Shown in pieces: positions 50,393-63,047 of a stretch of 64,000 bases of DNA; the stretch's first letter is position 1, and every line of letters begins with the position of its first letter. The stretch comes from Owenia fusiformis. Its lineage: Eukaryota > Annelida > Polychaeta > Sabellida > Oweniidae. The stretch lies in assembly GCA_903813345.2 (NCBI GenBank), contig CAIIXF020000011.1:8022571-8086570 (forward strand), read 5' to 3'. The position numbers were made by a program, and so were the translations under genes. The notes below the pieces were generated by a model, which saw nothing but the letters and a program-made list of their open reading frames with translations, had not been told where the DNA came from and searched no databases.

Positions 50393-51450
50393 AATTTTGA
50401 CTTTGAGACAGGGAAGATGCAAACAACCCACCCACATGTTTTATCTGAAATGTTTTCCTGATTTTCAAACCCTTCCACTCCCCCACTCCCCTTTTTATTA
50501 TTAGCTCACATGGTGAGCTTTTGCAATCACTCATGTGTCCGTCTGTCTGTCCGTGCGTCCGTCCGTCAACAATAGTGGCACGTTTTAAAACCTCTGTCCA
50601 TAGGATTCCTATTTCTGTTCAACATCAATACAGAAAACTCCCCTATGACTCCTGGTCCAAAAGCTTGCCTATTTTCAAAATGGTCGCCATTTTTGTCTAG
50701 CGAAATTCACTTTTGGCCCATTTCCTAGCTTTACAAATAATTTCAGGAGTCCTACATCGTGAAAAGCCATGTCACTGTAAAGATTAGTTGTATGAAATAA
50801 TTTTGTTACAAATAATTGGCAAAAAATTATATCTGTTTTTATTTTCAGCCATACACTTTTACTTAAAACATTTTTGCAATCACTCATGTGTCCGTCTGTC
50901 TGTCCGTGCGTCCGTCCGTCAACAATAGTGGCACGTTTTAAAACCTCTGTCCATAGGATTCCTATTTCTGTTCAACATCAATACAGAAAACTCCCCTATT
51001 ACTCCTGGTCCAAAAGCTTGCCTATTTTCAAAATGGCCGCCGTTTTTGTCTCGCGAAATTCACTTTTGGCCCATTTCCTAGCTTTACAAATAATTTCAGG
51101 TGTCCTGCATTGTAAAAAGCCATGTCTTTGTAAAGAGTAGTTGTATGAAATAATTTTGTTTCAAAAAATCGGCAAAAAATTATATCCGTTTTTTTATTTT
51201 CTGTCATTTTAGCCATCATTCACTTTTGAGCAACACCATGTGAGCCCAGTACCCACGGTACTATTTTTTTAATTTTCCTTACATCAATATGTTGTGTTTT
51301 GACACACAGTTAAAGGAATAAGTGATTCCTTTTAGATGAAGTGGAATAAAAATTAAAAAAGCAGGGATGGAAGGGGTTGAAATCAGGAAAACATTTCAGA
51401 AAAAACATGTGGGTGGTTGTTTGCATCTTCCCTGTCTCAAAGTCGAAATA
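50393..51450. repeat. ~90-bp inverted repeats flanking a Helentron-like insertion
   Basis: 50393-50485 (TTTGACTTTGAGACAGGGAA, AACAACCCACCCACATGTTT) pairs with 51362-51450 (AACATGTGGGTGGTTGTT, TTCCCTGTCTCAAAGTCGAA). The loop is almost entirely the repeat element at 50501-51263, which appears to have inserted into an older inverted-repeat element. Confidence 0.75.
50501..51263 (+). mobile_element. Helentron-like non-autonomous element, family 2, two-unit copy
   Basis: 5' TTAGCTCACATGGTGAGC, a GTCCGTCTGTCTGTCC microsatellite, then two ~358-bp units (GTGGCACGTTTTAAAACCTC, CAAAATGGTCGCCATTTTTG). The 3' end has CACCATGTGAGC, the exact inverse of 5' GCTCACATGGTG, then the perfect hairpin AGTACC-CAC-GGTACT against a T-rich flank. 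Confidence 0.8.
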
Positions 51451-52935
51451 ATTTTATCATCTCTAGGAGTGCTTTTTCTGGAGGTAATGCATTGGTCTAA
51501 CATAAGCACCTCTTTAAATCCCCAGAAAATAGCCCAAATCCAACATATGACTGTCCGATATTTGTTACGATACTTTCCCTCTTCCTTTTTAAAAATCGCT
51601 TATTGGGTACATTTTAAGAAAGACAGATTTTCTTAACGGAAATGGGACATCTCTTTATTTCCAAGTAATGTATAACCATGCCAATCTCCTTTCCATTGAA
51701 CACTCGAACTATACATAAAAAGCAGGAAGATTACTTAATTTTTGAGAAAATTCCAAAATTAGTGGGTGGTAATTTTGTGTCAACCTGAATTTCATGAAGA
51801 TTCCATTTTCTTCAAACTGGCCGCTAGCCTCTTCACAATATGGACTAAACCTCTAAACAATAAAACCAAATAAAATCGTGGAGCAATAGAACCTTATATA
51901 GTTTTCCTCAATCATAACAATCAGCCTTTCTCATGTATCACAATGGTTCCCTGGGGAGTATGGTCCTCTTTCTTAAAGGCCCTTATTGGCCCTGACTGTG
52001 GATACGATAATAAGGGAAAGAGTTGTATTTAGGTCACCATATAAATCAATGGAAAGTAGGACCATAATTTGACCCCTACCCTTTTACACCGTATATATTT
52101 TTGTTCTCAGAATCTATCGGTGAATTAAAATCTTTCAGGATTACTACCCCTGCTACCTAAAACTTTGTACGCTTGTTTTCAATAACACCCGTGCAAGGTT
52201 AAAGATTGTAAATCCCAAGCTGTATAATTAAGCAATATACCAGAAAACCTCCAGTTCAAGCCCTGTTTTTCAGACTGCATGATTTTCATTCGTTAATATG
52301 AGGATATAATGGATTAAATAAGAAGACGAGACAGTCAAAATATATTTTATGTAACTGAATACTTGTCTTGGGATGTCCATCAATTTAAAACGATGTGCAT
52401 CCTCTATGGGTATACCTGAAAATCATATATTTGAGACGTTGCTGAAGGAATGAATTTTTACAACTAGTTGGCTGATTGTTGCATGTCAAAAAAGGACAGT
52501 TTACCCTGAAGATTACAAGCTTATAGAACTAAACAGAATCACAATTTTTTTATAAATAAATTAAAACAATATGTTTTCTTTCGAGTGAATGATAAGATGA
52601 TGATAAAATTATCAGTCAAACAAAAATTATGAATAGGGACCCCATGTCAACATTTTTTTCAAAATGTTGAGCCTATCTACTCAAAAGAGGATCTTCTTTT
52701 TCTGATTTTTATTGCATGAAAAGATTATTCAACCACGCGTGTCAACAGGGAGTTTAAAACTTCTTCAAAAATAGAATGTTAATTGAAAGTCTAGTTTTGA
52801 AGACATCAATTTTCGATGATCAAAATTATTCTGAAAACAATGGATAGCATGAGTTTTCCATATGGGAAAATAACATGGGATATGTGGCTTTTAACCTTAT
52901 CGCATTTCAATACCCATCCCCTTTTCAGAATTTAT
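51451..52935 (+). other. intergenic, nothing recognised
   Basis: No gene, RNA or repeat I can support. Confidence 0.45.
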
Positions 52936-54390
52936 TAATTATGGGGCCTTGACATTTACCCAGGATACCGAAAAACTAATCAGTTCGAAAATTTTATACT
53001 AAGAATCATTCCTAAAAAATAAAAATTGATCCCTCAAACGGTTCACCTGAAAATGCGTAGACAAGACTTTACAGACAAGATTTTAGGACGGATAATCCAA
53101 TATAGCAGGCTTAACATTTAGCCAAAATGCCAAAAACTAATTGATTTTCATACTAAGAACCATCCCTGAAAATATTTAATTGATTCGTCAGTTAACCTGA
53201 AAACGCGTAGACAGACAAGATTTTGAGACGGGTTAGTTCAAAACATGGCACAAATTTTTGCAGATTTATATGGCTCATACAAGTACAGGTTTTTCTCAAA
53301 AGACCTTTTCAAAATGGCCACAAGTTTCAAAATGGTTGCCATTTTATTATTAATTTAACTGTATTTTAGGCACAACATCTTTGCCATAGGGTACACCATG
53401 CCATGTGTTGTACAAAACTGTGCGGTTAGCACAAAACATGGCAACATGCCATGGCATATCGCGTGTCATAGCTAACCCTATGGCACCGTGCCATGGCCTA
53501 CCCATGGCATCCCCTTTGCCACAGGCAGGACATACTTTGGAGTCAAATTCTTGCAGATTTATGCGCCTAGTGTGAGATCAAGTCCTCCACAAAAGCCGAT
53601 TTCAAAAATGACTGCCGGTGTAAAAGGGTAGGAGGTCCTCTCAAATTATGGTCCTACTCTCCATTGATTTCAAAATGGTAACCATTTTAGTGTCAATTTT
53701 CCTTTCTTCAGGCACAACAACATATAAAACTGCAATATTAACATGGTTTAGATGCAAAATATTATATAGGAAATTCAATTAAAAATCTAACTTTTTAAAA
53801 ATCATATTGCAGCCATTTTGAAAAATGCTGGCCACGCTATTTTACGATTTTTGCAGTATCTGGAAAATCAGGATTTTTTCACAGTCTATATGCAGTTATG
53901 ATTAGTCTATCCAAATTTGACTAGCGAGCGGCAATTTTAAAAAATGCCTGTCGTTTTATTACTTCTTATGGCATAGCCTATGGTACCTCCTGTGCCATAG
54001 GCCCTAGGACACTATTTCGAGTCAAAATCTTACTGATTTTAGGCCTCGTGAGAGTACAAGTTCTGACAAAAAGCGGAAATCTGCGTTTTGAGAACTTGAA
54101 CTCACGTAAGGCATATGAATCTGCAAGAATTGGCAGAACGGGTGCCATAGCTTATGCCATAACATGCATTAAAATGGTGGACATTTTTCAAAATGGCCAC
54201 TCACTAGCCAAATTGTCATTAGAAAGTGAATCAATTATGCTTATGAGTAAACTAAACACGCGTATCAAATCAACATATCAACAAAATAGCTCCACTACTT
54301 TTACAGATACAGTAAAAATCGCAACCACCATTTTTCAAGACTTAGAAAACAATAAAAATGAGCTTTTGAAGAATATCATCAATTAGATTC
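52936..54390. repeat. degenerate tandem and palindromic repeats
   Basis: Two ~140-bp units at 52940-53080 and 53100-53240 share CTGAAAAYGCGTAGACA and ACAGACAAGATTTT. From 53290 to 54350, diverged AAAATGGCC-type units alternate with GCCATGGCATA/TATGGCACCGTGCCATGG palindromes, resembling an old rolling-circle core. Confidence 0.55.
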
Positions 54391-54534
54391 CCTTTCATCA
54401 GTTAAATGCAATAAATACACTTTCGTTTTCTAATAAAATGTGAAACTGCTATAAAAATGAAAATGAATGTATTTATTACATATGAAATTAACACTGATTT
54501 GGTATAATAAGCGTTCTATCACATTGCAAAACAG

Positions 54535-54583
54535 TACCCTTTGCATTCATTTGACTTCACTTCTTAAAAGAGAGCTTACCGTT
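54535..54583 (-). mobile_element. truncated MULE-like MITE
   Basis: TACCCTTTGCATTCATTTGA to AAAAGAGAGCTT is the inverse of the right 49 bp of the element at 372-749. The other end is not found downstream. Confidence 0.6.
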
Positions 54584-54910
54584 AAATATTTTCAAGACGG
54601 AAAAACTTTCTGAAACGGTCAGCTTAATAAAGTTTATGTTCATGTTATATTAATGTTTATTTTATGTGTTTGAAACGTTGTGTAAATAGAACGCAATATT
54701 CACACTAGCATGCAAAATGAACACGATTAGAAAACCACTTGGGAGATGAAATATATTTGGACCGATACCTGGCGCTTAAAACTGACACTTATTAGCGGTC
54801 GATTACAGCAATTACTCGGTGGTGTTCATTGGTCAGTCTCAACAGACCACCTTACGTCTGATCACGTGGTTAGACCCCCATGAGAACAAAGGAATTTCGG
54901 AAGTTGAAAA

Positions 54911-55434
54911 ATGCCGATACATAAAAACGAAAATAACACAATATATCATAAAAATGCTGTTATTTGCCGTTGTTCTAGACAAAATGAATACGCAGAGCAG
55001 TGGCAGTGGTTCCAGACACAGAAAACCAAAGAAGTAAACTCCGTAAACGACAAAAATACGAATGGCGGTGTCATGCAGCACAACGACAACGGTATGGATA
55101 TTTTTCTATAGTATGTATGGGTATTAGAGAGCTTTCGATAAAAGTTATTTCGAATACGTATACGCAAACTTGTACTTGAAGTTGATTTTTTAGTCAATTA
55201 TAAGTCTCAGAGGAATTGAACATGGAAACCTTGAATCTTGAAATTGACATGGAAAAATGCTCAAAAAGGGGTCTTTTGGGGCAGTTCATAGGTATCGAGA
55301 AGTATATTGGGGAAGGAACTCTGGAAGCGAAGATAAGTTGTTTGCATCCTTCAGATCAAATTACAGTAAAATTTCATGTTTTGAACTACAGTCAAAACAG
55401 TAATGTTTGTGAGTACTTTGAATTTAAAAAATAA
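54911..55434 (+). CDS. possible two-exon hypothetical gene
   Basis: An open frame from 54911 could splice at a GTATGG donor after 55090 (phase 1) to an acceptor TAAGTCTCAG at about 55211, continuing in frame to a stop at 55434 (about 134 residues). The second part (LLGQFIGIEKYIGEGTLEAK, SDQITVKFHVLNYSQNSN) looks beta-strand-rich but matches no family I know. Upstream motifs ATTGGTCAG (54828) and TCACGTGG (54860) fit a promoter. A competing reading is a start at 54983 (MNTQSSGSGSRHRKPKK) with a GTAAAC donor at about 55035. Part of the 3' end belongs to an inverted repeat, which lowers confidence. Confidence 0.3.
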
Positions 55435-56080
55435 GCATTCGAATGACCATATTGAAACAGTTTATGTAAAAATAGAAACATTTATATTTATCCTAACTTT
55501 TGTTTATCTTAGTTTGTTTTCTAGTTTAGCTATCATATCTGTGTCCTAGACTATATCCTCTAGTCTGAAATTTTTGAAATTTGGATATAGACTAATCTGT
55601 GTCCTCCTATATTTTGATACTTCTCTGCTATGTTATTTTCAGAAAAATTAGCATGGCTGAAACTCCCTAAATAACAAAAGGCCACAGCTTTGCTGCACAT
55701 CATACATTACTATATGAAATAAACAAAAGTTAGGATAAATATAAATGTTTCTATTTTTACATAAACTGTTTCAATATATGGTCATTTGATTGCTTATTTT
55801 TTAAATTCAAAGTACTCACAAACATTACTGTTTTGCCTATACTTTGAATCTAAAAAAGCAATCCGAAAGGACCATATTGAAACAGTAAATGTATGTAAAA
55901 AGATGTATATTTTAGTTTGTTTTGTAGTTTGGATATATGTGTGGCCTTTTATAGTTTGATGTTTCCTACCATGTAATTTTCGAAAAAATTAACATAAACT
56001 CCCGAAATTACAAAAAGCCATCAAAAGATGCAGTAAAATTTTAAATGTTTGGAACTACTTCAATTTAAAAAAAAGAAGCA
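55389..56080. repeat. ~115-bp inverted repeat plus further copies
   Basis: The left arm 55389-55505 (TTTGTGAGTACTTTGAATTT, ATATTGAAACAGTTTATGTA, TTTATCCTAACTTTTGTTTA) is matched almost perfectly in inverse at 55723-55840. Diverged direct copies follow at 55843-55960 and about 56030-56090. The loop is about 215 bp. Confidence 0.85.
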
Positions 56081-56090
56081 ATCAAATATA

Positions 56091-58039
56091 CAAGTCCTAA
56101 CAGATACACATCCCTTAAGTTTTGTATATATTTTTTTTATTTTGTAAACTCTCATCCACTGATGTATAGCCTCTTGAAAATTATCTTCTTTCTGATGGGA
56201 AATCCTCACTTCAGCAAATCCGCCAGACTGGCCTGTCATTTATATTTATGGTGAGCACTGTATCTTTCTATTTTCCATATACTCTTGCAATATAGTCAAC
56301 AGTATATACAGAATACAGTATGCACGAGTCTTTAGCCAAATCACTTCGAAGAATATGCGTGACATGTCATTTGAAGTCCATGGTTACACATACACTACAG
56401 TATCCGCGTGAAAAGTCCGAACGAAATACGTTCGGTTTTTTCGGCGTTCGATATTTTGCTGTATCCACTTTGAACAGTTTTTCTATAGAAATATTTTTGC
56501 TTGCCAATAATCAGGTAAAATGCGTATTTAATTTGCAGGACATATTCTGTCATGCAAAAAGTTTTTGGGTAAGTCTTAGGCAATCACTCCACAATCGGAG
56601 GGGGACTACCAGTACTATTCAAGATCTAAATTTATTTCTCAAGTCACATTTTTTATTTAGGCTAGACTAAATTAGGCCTAGATCTACATGTACATGTAGA
56701 TCTAGCTAGTCTAGTCTAGTTGGAGTAAATTGAGTAAGGGGGGGGGGGGGTCTTTTTGATTTTGGCGGGTTTGCTTAATTCAAGTTTTTGAATCACTCCA
56801 GTTAATCTTTGGGGGTGTGGCAAACAACCAGACATCAGCCAACCCGACATCTAACTGACAAACCAATGACCAATAGGCTAAATCTAACGAACCCACTTAC
56901 TATTAACTAACCCAATTTGCCTTTTAATTGCCGAGCCGTCTTATTTTTATTGATGTAAACATAATAAACTCACCTTCATTGATCTTTACACGCAGTCCTA
57001 TTTCATAAATTGGTCTACTTCGCAGGATATTTATTCACAAAAGAAAAAAAGGAAATTTTTACAACAAGCGGCCATCTTGACTAAATCGCTATAGCGGAAA
57101 AAAGGCATGCTTTCAAAACGGAGAACGAGACAACGTCTATTTTAAATGAAAACGTTCAATATCTCATCGACAAGCCATTACCATTTCAATTCATGAATTA
57201 TTAACAACGATTTTTAGAATATTACATAAATTTATTGAACGACTGCTTAAGATTTTACAATAGTTCACGTTTGTTCCAGACTGAATCACTTCTAGCCAAG
57301 AATTTGCTAGAGACTCAAGTAAACGATGTAGATGAAGGATCTTGTGCTAATTTCCATTTTACAGATTTTATGATGAATTCTGGGGCTTAGTTTTTTTACA
57401 GGTACTCAAAATGGCCAAAACTCTCTAGGTAATAACTTGGCTAGTAATATTGTTGTCGGATATGGTTCTATGTAGTATTAGTTAAGCCTATGGTTCATAC
57501 CTTTTCAGGCCTAATTTCGAGGCTCCTTGAAAATAGTGGTTTTAAGGTCAGGTTGCACTTTGATGAAATTTCTTGACCATGTGCAATTTCAGATAAACAT
57601 AACTCATACCACGCATCATCTACATCTTTCATTCTTGCACAAAAGATGCATTAGTGTACCTAAACTATTAATTGAGGGTTGACAATTCTTCAGAATGTTT
57701 GAATAACTAGAATATTCAGTGGTTTACTTTTCAAAATTGTAAAATAATTCCAACATGCACCCTGGCCTTAATGGTGAATTAATGCATTCAGTAGAAATAT
57801 TGTATTGTATTGTAATCAGTTACATAGTTAACTATATACAGGTTTTACTGCATTTGTAAGAAAATATGCAATAATTTGAGGATTTCATTTGATGTTTTCA
57901 TCAACCAATACTCACCAATAATTCAATTTTAAAATTTACCTTTACTAACTACTCCAGATCTAAATCGTGGGCTTAGTTTTGGGGTTTTCTTTCTTTTCAA
58001 CTGAGTCATTGCTGATTTTTTCCTTAAATGTATTTTCAG
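56091..58039 (+). other. no supported gene
   Basis: Plain sequence, with a TAGATCTACATGTACATGTAGATCTA palindromic stretch near 56678-56704 and a G-run near 56739. Confidence 0.45.
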
Positions 58040-58144
58040 GTGCATTCGTCTTACCTTGGAGAGAACAAAAAGAAAACCACAGAGGATCTACAATTTGAGC
58101 TATCTGTTTGCAAGCATTCATATCTACATACCATCTTGTTGAAG
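58040..58144 (+). CDS. isolated exon-like segment
   Basis: 105 nt between TGTATTTTCAG and GTAACG, open in phase 0 to 0, encoding VHSSYLGENKKKTTEDLQFE and LSVCKHSYLHTILLK. Splice-site quality and charged composition suggest a real exon, but I cannot connect it to neighbours or a family. Confidence 0.35.
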
Positions 58145-58289
58145 GTAACGCATAATCAGTTCTATCATTTTATGATTTTGCTCTCTGGTTCAGTACGATT
58201 ATTCAATAACGCCATATTTTTTATCGTACCTAAAATGGTACGACATTGTCGCCAGCTTGACAGGTGGGCGGGCAGCAGGCAGCGTCTCA

Positions 58290-58660
58290 CTTTCTTGTCA
58301 TCGTGAATCCATGAAATTGAAAACCACTGAATGGATTTACTTCACATTTTTACAATTGTTACATCGTAAGAAGTTCTAGAGCTGATTAACTTTTCAGTGT
58401 CCATCTTGCATTCTTGCGGCCATCTTGGAAGTTTTTAGATAAATTTTGTCATCGCGATTCCAGGAAAACCACTTAGGCCTAACGGATTTGCTTTAATTTT
58501 CACACATGTTACATGGTAAGAAGTTTTAGAGCTGATTAACTTCTCGGTGGCCATCTTACATTCTGGCGGCCATCTCGGAAAATTTTAGATAAATTTTGTC
58601 ATTACAATTCCAGGAAAACCACTTAATGAATTTGCTTTAAATTTTCACACATGTTACAGA
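58290..58660. repeat. ~140-bp tandem units with GGCGGCCATCTTGG
   Basis: About 2.5 units of CCAGGAAAACCACTTAAYGG, TTTTCACACATGTTACATGG, TAAGAAGTTCTAGAGCTGAT, GGCGGCCATCTTGGAAG. The same family forms about five units at 62440-63030. Confidence 0.85.
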
Positions 58661-58825
58661 AATAATTAAGTCAAACAAACTTGGAGATATTTAAACCTGC
58701 ACATCGCTCCAAAACACAATATGTTGACATATATTGTTTTTACATTTTCAAGCCCTAATATAAAGTTTATGTAAATAAAAAAAAATTTGCGTAATATCAA
58801 AGAACAATCATTTAGTTAAAAAAAA

Positions 58826-58896
58826 AGTGGAGCAGGATTCGAACCCGGGCCTCCTGCGTGCTGAGCGAGCACTCTACCGCAAGGCCACAGAGTTAT
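58826..58896 (-). tRNA. tRNA-Ala-like pseudogene or SINE head
   Basis: The minus strand has a D-arm with GCGGTAGAGTGC, an anticodon region CTCAGCAC aligned with Ala (AGC), GCAGGAGGCC, and a perfect B-box GGGTTCGAATCC. The anticodon stem has a mismatch and the acceptor stem does not pair well, so function as a tRNA is doubtful. A run of nine T on the minus strand right after the gene would be a Pol III terminator. Confidence 0.5.
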
Positions 58897-58917
58897 TATG
58901 AATGTTAGAATTAATTA

Positions 58918-60104
58918 TCCCATCGAACGAAGTTCGGAGGGATATAGGGAACGCCTCCGTCCGTCCGTCCGTCCGTCCGTCCGTACGTACGTCCGTCCGT
59001 CCGTACGTACGTCCGTCCGTCTGTCCGTCCGGGCAATAACTCAAATACCGTTGGCCCGATTTTGTTCATATTTTGTACACATATACCCTATGAGGGTAGA
59101 AATTCTGCTCGAAAGCCGATTTTCAAAATGGCCGCTCATTTCAAAATGGCGGCCATTTTAGTGCCGATTTTACAGTAATTTAGGTGTAATATGTAAAACT
59201 GTAATAGCAATATGTTTTAAATGTAAAAAAATTATAAAGGACATTAATAATGCTACAAATGTAGATATTAAAGAAGCACATGGCAGCCATCTTGAAAAAT
59301 GGCGGCCTTTACTCGTCATTTTACGATTTTTGCTATAACTCAAAAAATAGTGGAGCGATTTTGTTCATATTTGGTATGTGAATACTATAAGCATTGCACA
59401 CTGTCTAAAGACACTTTTGGTAGAAGGCGGCCATTTTGAAAAATGGCCGCCATTTTAACATATTTTACTATAACTCGAAAAGTAGTGGAGCGATTTTGTT
59501 CATATTTGGTATGTGAATACTATAAGCATGGCACACTGTCCTATGACACTTTTGGTAGAAGGCGGCCATTTTGAAAAAAAATTTGAAAAATGGCCGCCAT
59601 TTTAATGTATTTTACTATAACTCGAAAAGTAGTGGAGTGATTTTTTCATATTTGGTATGTGAATACTATAAGCATGGCTAACTGTCTATTTCTAATGACA
59701 CTTTTGGTAGACAGTGGCCATTTTGAAAAATGGCCGCCATTTTAACGTATTTTACTATAACTCGAAAAGTAGTGGAGCGATTTTGTTCATATTTGATATG
59801 TATATACTTTAAGCATGGCACATTGTCTAATAAAACTTTGGGGCGTAGTCGGCCATTTTGAAAAATGGCCACCATTTTTATGTGTGTTATTTTACAAGTA
59901 CGTGTGCGATTTTTCAAAAATTTTAGAGGTGGCTACTTAAAAGCATATTATTTCTTCTGATGACAACTTGGCTAGTGAGCAACCATTTTGAAAATGGTGG
60001 CCTTTCTGGTGTGTTGTTTTATGATATTTGCTATTCGTTTGTAAAAATGCCAGCCATTTCTGTTCGATGGGATTCGCTACGCTTTGGCGTTGCCGTTCTT
60101 CTGG
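58918..60104 (+). mobile_element. rolling-circle-type element, copy 2 (full length)
   Basis: Same structure as 36991-38078: TCCCATCGAACGAAGTTCGG, CCGT/ACGT microsatellite, five to six tandem units with AAAATGGCCGCCATTTT, then GTTCGATGGGAT, hairpin GCTACGC-TTTG-GCGTTGC and CTGG at 60101-60104 followed by T. Very similar to copy 1, so recently active. Confidence 0.8.
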
Positions 60105-60937
60105 TTAAACACTACTTAGGTTGGATGCTATAATTCGAAAGTGACGTCACGTTCTTAATTAAGGAACCTTTCCAAAATCATATCGTCGTCACCAATCGAA
60201 GCAATTCAATGAACAATCTTTAATATGACACATTTATCGTAAGTATTTATACACAAGATTTGCCCCATTTGTTCATCATTCTATAATCTTTCATTAAGCT
60301 CAAAATGATAAAGTTCACCCCCAAAACAACCCAAGATTGTGTGCTGGAGTGATGTGCATGTTTAACTAGCAATCAACCCATCAACACACTTTTTCAAAGA
60401 TGTTGACCCCATTTTCACCAAAAATGCAATCATTTCTTACAATGTTTAATGCATTTACTATTCTTTTTGAAAATCATCTACAAGTTCAAAGCTGACATTA
60501 GTTTTAGCATTTGACCTTTACTTGACCTTCAGTGACCTTCGAAAGTTCAAAAAAGTTGATTTTTCAAATTGACTTTTGGATGTAAATTTTGGTCAGCTTA
60601 ATCACAAAATACCTTACTGAGCTCTGAATAAGTAAAATTTTCAAGGTCAGAGGTCATCAAACTAGGTCACACAACTGTGCTATCTGAGTTTCTCAAAGTT
60701 TGAGACTACAAATACAAATCAATATTTTTGTTTGAAAGTCTGGATATATACTCCTCTGAAGGTTCCAAACTGTGTGAGCAAAGGACAGTGGTTCCTTCAT
60801 TCCCTCTTCAAATTAAACTGGTGGGAAATTCAAAAATTTGATTGAATATGTTTCTAAAATATAATTTTCTTTTTAATTCTTCATGGGTCTTAAGTTATTT
60901 CTTCTTTGTATGTCATACATGTTGCCATTGGCGTTTT
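60105..60937 (+). other. intergenic, nothing recognised
   Basis: A short stretch near 60480-60660 is related to 48600-48800 (TTTGACCTTCAGTGACCTTCG). No gene. Confidence 0.45.
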
Positions 60938-62207
60938 TTAGCTCACATGGGCTTTTGCAATCACTCACTTGTCTGTCTGTCTGTCCGTCTGTCCGTCCGT
61001 CCGTCCTCCATCCATCCGTCCGTCCTTCCGTCTGTCTGTCCGTCAACAATAGTGGCACGTTTTAAAACCTCTGTCGATAGGATTCCTGTTTTAAGTTATT
61101 TCTGTTCAACATCAATACAGAAAACTCCCCTAACACTCCTGGTTCAAAAGCTCTCCTATTTTTAAAATGGCTGCCACTTTTGTTTCGCGAAATTCACTTT
61201 TGACCCATTTCCTAGCTTTACAAATAATTTCGGGTGTCCTACATTGTAAAAATCCATGTCAATGTAAAGGGTATAGATATATGAAATAATTTTGTTACAA
61301 AAAAAAACAGCGAAAAATTATATCCATTTTTTTATTTTCAGCCATTTTAGTTAACATTGATTTGTCTATCTGACTTGCGAAAATCCACTTTCCATCAATA
61401 ACAGTGGCACGTTTTAAAACCTCTGTCGATAGGATTCCTGTCTTAAGTTATTTCAGTTCAACATCAATACAGAAAACTCCCCTATGACTCTTGGTTCAAA
61501 AGCTCGCCTATTTTCAAAATGGTCGCCATTTTTGTCTCGCAAAATTCACTTTTGGCCCATTTCCTAGCTTTACAAATAATTTCAAGTGTCCTGCATTGTA
61601 AAAAGCCATGTCACTGTAAAGAGTAGTTGTATGAAATAATTTTGTTACAAAAAATTGGCAAAATATTATTTCCGTTTTTTTTATTTGCAGCCATTTTAGT
61701 TAACATTGATTCTTCCATCTGTCTCGCGAAATCCTCTTTTGGACCATTTGCTTAAAACCTCTGTCGATAGGATTCCAGTTTCAAGTTATTTTTGTTCAAC
61801 ATCAATACAAAAAAAACCCTATGACTCCTGGTTCAAAAGCTTGCCTGATTTCAAAATGGTTGCCATTTTTGTCTCGCGAAATTCAATTTTGGCCCATTTC
61901 CTAGCCTTACAAATAATTTCAGGTGTCTTGCATTGCAAAAAGCCATGTCACTGTAAAGGGTAGTTGTGTGAAATAATTTTGTTACAAATAATTGGCAAAA
62001 AATTATATCCATTTTTTTTCAGCCATTTTACTTAACACCGATTTGTCCATCTGTCTCTCAGTCAGTCCAAAATAGTGGCAAGTGGCTTGAAATAATTTTG
62101 TTACAAAAAATCAGCAAAAAATTATATCCGTTTTTTTTATTTTCTGTCATTTTAGCCATCATTTACTTTTGAGCAACACCATGTGAGCCCAGTACCCACG
62201 GTACTAA
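60938..62207 (+). mobile_element. Helentron-like element, family 2, multi-unit copy
   Basis: Starts TTAGCTCACATGG after a T-run, with a GTCTGTCCGTCCGTCC microsatellite and about four units of the ~340-bp core (AGTGGCACGTTTTAAAACCT, GAAAACTCCCCTATGACTC). It ends CACCATGTGAGCCC, hairpin AGTACC-CAC-GGTACT, CTAA against a T-run. The 5' GGTG of the subterminal repeat is partly deleted here. Confidence 0.8.
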
Positions 62208-62439
62208 TTTTTTCTTTAATGACTGATTTTTTTTGTTAGGATACTCATTCTGACTCTTAGCAGGGGGTTAATTCTGCATCAAAACTCATGAAAAAGTAAA
62301 TATTCTTATAAAATATAACTAGGACAGTAATAAAAACCATATTTCACAATATGGGACCAAAAGGGCATTAGGTTGGTAAAGCACGTGGCTTTCTCTTTGG
62401 TACAAGGCGGTCATAATCACGATAAGTAAAAGAGACCGT

Positions 62440-63047
62440 CTTGGGCAAGGCTATCACACATGTTACATGGTAAGAAGTTCTTGAGCTGATTAACTTTTCG
62501 GCAGCCATCTCACATTCTAGCGGCCATCTTGGAAGTTTTTAGAGAAATCTTGTCGTCGCAATTCCAGGAAAACAACGGCTTTGATTTAAATTTTCATACA
62601 TGTTACGTGGAGCTGATTAACTTTTTGGATGGCCATCTTGCATTCTGGCGGCCTCCTTGGAACTTTTTAGACAAATCTTGTCATCGCAATTCCAGGAAAA
62701 CCACTTAAGGGATTTGCTTTAAATTTTCACACATGTTACATGGTAAGAAGTTCTAGAGCTCATTAACTTTTCGACAGCCATCTTGCATTCTGGTGGCCAT
62801 CTTGGAAGATTTTAGATAAATCTTCATCGCGATTCCAGGAAAACCACTTTACGATTTACTTCAAATTTTCACACATATTACATGGTAAGAAGTTCTAGAG
62901 CTGATTAACTTTTCGGCGACCATCTTGCATTCTGGTGGCCATCTTAAAGATTTTAGATATATCTTTTCATAGCGATTCCAGGAAAATAACTTTACGGATT
63001 TGCTTTAAATTTTCACACATGTTTCATAGTAAAAGTTCAAGAAATTA
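62440..63047. repeat. ~140-bp tandem units with GGCGGCCATCTTGG (second array)
   Basis: About four to five units of the family seen at 58290-58660, ending directly at the start of another rolling-circle element. Confidence 0.85.

Noticed and set aside
54819-55197. Four overlapping frames around 54819-55197 as separate genes
   Set aside because: At most one can be real; only the 54911 reading (with the 54983 start as alternative) has a plausible donor and a phase-matching acceptor.
56320-56670. 116-residue frame
   Set aside because: No family resemblance, splice support or codon bias; likely chance.
58826-58896. Functional tRNA-Ala
   Set aside because: Acceptor and anticodon stems do not pair adequately; kept only as tRNA-like.
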